A DNA stretch of 23,892 nt, from NCBI GenBank assembly GCA_041623895.1, contig JBFJVZ010000062.1:1-23892 (forward strand), in the 5' to 3' direction. This DNA comes from JBFJVZ01 sp041623895 (lineage in GTDB: Bacteria; Planctomycetota; Planctomycetia; Pirellulales; Pirellulaceae). The notes beneath the pieces were generated by a model, which was not told where the DNA came from, made no database searches, and worked only from the letters and a program-made list of their open reading frames with translations. The position numbers and the translations under genes are program-made. Positions 22,458 through 23,892 of the stretch are shown here, piece after piece; the first letter of the stretch is position 1; every line of letters starts with the position of its first letter.

Positions 22458-23892
22458 ATGTTGCGGACGTTGGTTGGATTGGTCGGCTTGTTGGTGATTG
22501 GCAGCGGAATTGCTGCGGCCGAAGATTGGCCTCGCTTCTTGGGAAACGATGGCAAAGCGATCAGCAGCGACTCGATGGCCACACCCCTGAAATGGAGTGA
22601 CGACGAAAACTTAAAATGGAAAATCGATCTGCCCGGCCGTGGCGTCTCCAGCCCGATCGTTGTCGGCGAAAAAGTCTTCGTCACATGCTATTCGGGCTAC
22701 GGCACCGGCGGCGAGGGTGAGAGAATGGAGGATCTGAAACGACACATCGTTTGCCTGCACCGGGATGACGGCCGCGAACTGTGGAAAAAGACCGTCGACG
22801 CCGTTCAACCTGAAGACCCGTACCGACCGCCGGGAGTCACTGCCCACGGCTACGCCAGCCACACTCCGGTCAGCGACGGCCAGCACGTCTTTGTCTTCTT
22901 TGGTAAGACCGGAATCATCGCCTATGACTTGGACGGCAACGAAAAATGGCGAAAGAGCGTCGGCACCGGCTCGGGCCCGATGGCCTGGGGGTCGGCATCA
23001 AGCCCCGTGCTGTTCAAGAACACAGTGATCGTCACGGCAACCGACGAAAGCGAAGCGATCTATGCGTTTGATAAAGAATCAGGAAAAGAAATCTGGAAAA
23101 GTGAAGCAGCCGATTTTCGAAACACCTACAACACGCCCGTCATTGTGGCGTCCGGCGAGCGGACTGATTTGGTGATTTCAGTTCCCGGTGAAGTCTGGGG
23201 ATTGAACCCGGAAACGGGCAAGCTGCGCTGGTACTCGCGTGGTACCACCGACAACACGGCATCGGCAAGCCTGGTGCCCGCTGATGGAGTTGTTTACGCA
23301 ACCGGTGGACGCGGCGGCGAGTCGGTTGCCGTCAAAGTCGGCGGCAAAGGCGATGTGAATGATTCGCATGTCGTTTGGGACGCCAACATTCCCGGCCGAT
23401 TTGCAACTCCGATTCTGTATGACGGACACCTGTTTTCCTTCTCTGGCGGAATCATCACCGTTTACGATGCAGCGACGGGAGATCGCGTTAAACAACAACG
23501 CTTGGCCAGCGACGCTGGCCGAGGCGGTCCTGGCGAGCGTGGTGCTGAAGGCGGGCGAGGCGGTGAAGGTGGCCGCGGTGGTTTCGGTGGTGAAGGCGGC
23601 CGCGGTGGTTTTGGCGGCGGGCCCGGTGGCCGTGGTGGTTTTGGCGGATTCAGCGGTCGTGGCGGCGGCATGGGCAACCTGGATTATGCCTCGCCGGTTT
23701 TGGCAGATGGCAAAATCTATGTCACCACCAACTCGGGGACGGTTTACGTTGTCTCGGCAACGCCGGAACTGGAGCTATTGGCAACCAACAAGTTAACCGA
23801 CACGACAGGATTTGCGGCCACGCCGGCTGTCAGCAACGGCGAACTGTTCCTGCGATCACATGGTCACCTGTACTGTGTGGCCGAGACGAAAA
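22458..23892 (+). CDS. Exported PQQ-type beta-propeller protein (3' end outside the window)
   Basis: At least 478 residues are present and the frame is still open at the last base. The start ATG 22458 follows GGGGAG. Residues 1-21 are a signal peptide (LRTLVGLVGLLVIGSGIAAA, then EDWPRFLG). The typical opening WPRFLGNDGKAIS leads into PQQ-like blades, each with an aspartate or glycine turn and a closing tryptophan: LKWKIDLPG, RELWKKTV, EKWRKSVGT, KEIWKSEA, KLRWYSRG. Residues 355-404 form a Gly/Arg-rich insertion (RGG and GGFGG units), placed between VKQQRLASDA and MGNLDYASPV. Members of this group, usually called PQQ-binding-like or WD-40-like propellers, are abundant in planctomycetes, mostly without known substrate. 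Confidence 0.9.
   Translation, partial: MLRTLVGLVGLLVIGSGIAAAEDWPRFLGNDGKAISSDSMATPLKWSDDENLKWKIDLPGRGVSSPIVVGEKVFVTCYSGYGTGGEGERMEDLKRHIVCLHRDDGRELWKKTVDAVQPEDPYRPPGVTAHGYASHTPVSDGQHVFVFFGKTGIIAYDLDGNEKWRKSVGTGSGPMAWGSASSPVLFKNTVIVTATDESEAIYAFDKESGKEIWKSEAADFRNTYNTPVIVASGERTDLVISVPGEVWGLNPETGKLRWYSRGTTDNTASASLVPADGVVYATGGRGGESVAVKVGGKGDVNDSHVVWDANIPGRFATPILYDGHLFSFSGGIITVYDAATGDRVKQQRLASDAGRGGPGERGAEGGRGGEGGRGGFGGEGGRGGFGGGPGGRGGFGGFSGRGGGMGNLDYASPVLADGKIYVTTNSGTVYVVSATPELELLATNKLTDTTGFAATPAVSNGELFLRSHGHLYCVAETK
23520..23669 (+). repeat. Gly/Arg-rich coding repeat
   Basis: Fifty codons made almost only of Gly, Arg, Glu, Phe and Pro, in loose units such as GGRGGFGGE and GGPGGRGGFGG. The DNA is a degenerate GGCGGT/GGTGGC array; the minus strand reads as a proline-rich frame, which is an artefact. 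Unit length varies, so this is a low-complexity expansion within one blade or loop of the propeller. Confidence 0.9.

Noticed and set aside
23462..23677. Minus-strand proline-rich frame
   Set aside because: It is the reverse reading of the Gly/Arg-rich segment of the propeller gene.
1..23892. CRISPR array, tRNA, rRNA, integrase or insertion-sequence transposase
   Set aside because: None seen: there are no regularly spaced identical repeats, no clover-leaf or rRNA-like stretches and no DDE or tyrosine recombinase motifs in any open frame.

Overview
The window looks like a chromosomal piece of a planctomycete, most likely a Rhodopirellula/Pirellula-type relative. This rests on gene families and repeat styles, not on any marker gene: no rRNA or tRNA was seen. 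Pointers are a formylglycine sulfatase, a PEP-CTERM protein, a DUF6807 protein beside exported Gfo/Idh/MocA proteins, a PQQ-type propeller protein, a PadR/membrane-protein pair, a membrane protein ending in NPYQSP, and many intergenic palindromes. One palindrome reads as MVTRSVSEG on the minus strand, which I know as a recurring planctomycete repeat.

Layout. 1-3100 is a decay zone: a hairpin at the edge, a GC-rich ankyrin-repeat gene broken by a frameshift, a small possible immunity-type tail, and fragments of a phospholipase-D-like protein and a ZIP metal transporter. 3100-7171 holds two large exported proteins of unknown function on opposite strands, separated by a nested palindromic element. 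7168-8755 holds a methyltransferase remnant whose catalytic core is missing in frame, a small membrane protein and a short exported peptide. 8859-13148 is an exported set on the plus strand: a thioredoxin-fold protein with a defective active site, a Tat-exported metallophosphoesterase, a very short PEP-CTERM protein and a sulfatase. 13274-14851 has a palindrome, a beheaded gene, the PadR/membrane-protein operon and a terminator-like hairpin. 14859-15938 is a minus-strand exported protein. 16216-18600 has a cupin, two large palindromic elements and a row of small, partly broken genes, two of which end in related tails. 18793-23892 is the best-preserved metabolic block: DUF6807, a Tat-type Gfo/Idh/MocA protein, a Sec-type Gfo/Idh/MocA protein and the first part of a PQQ-type propeller protein.

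How the genes fit. The sulfatase, phosphoesterase, DUF6807, oxidoreductase and propeller genes fit an organism that degrades or modifies sulfated or otherwise complex sugars outside the cytoplasm. The substrate cannot be read from the sequence. The two decay zones (ankyrin plus SUKH-like tail, and the small genes at 17090-18594) look like orphan immunity-type or accessory-gene graveyards. I did not find a clearly new complete system. The strongest anomalies are the core-deleted methyltransferase, the related broken tails at 17184 and 18028, the thioredoxin fold with WDLNC, and the density and variety of palindromes.
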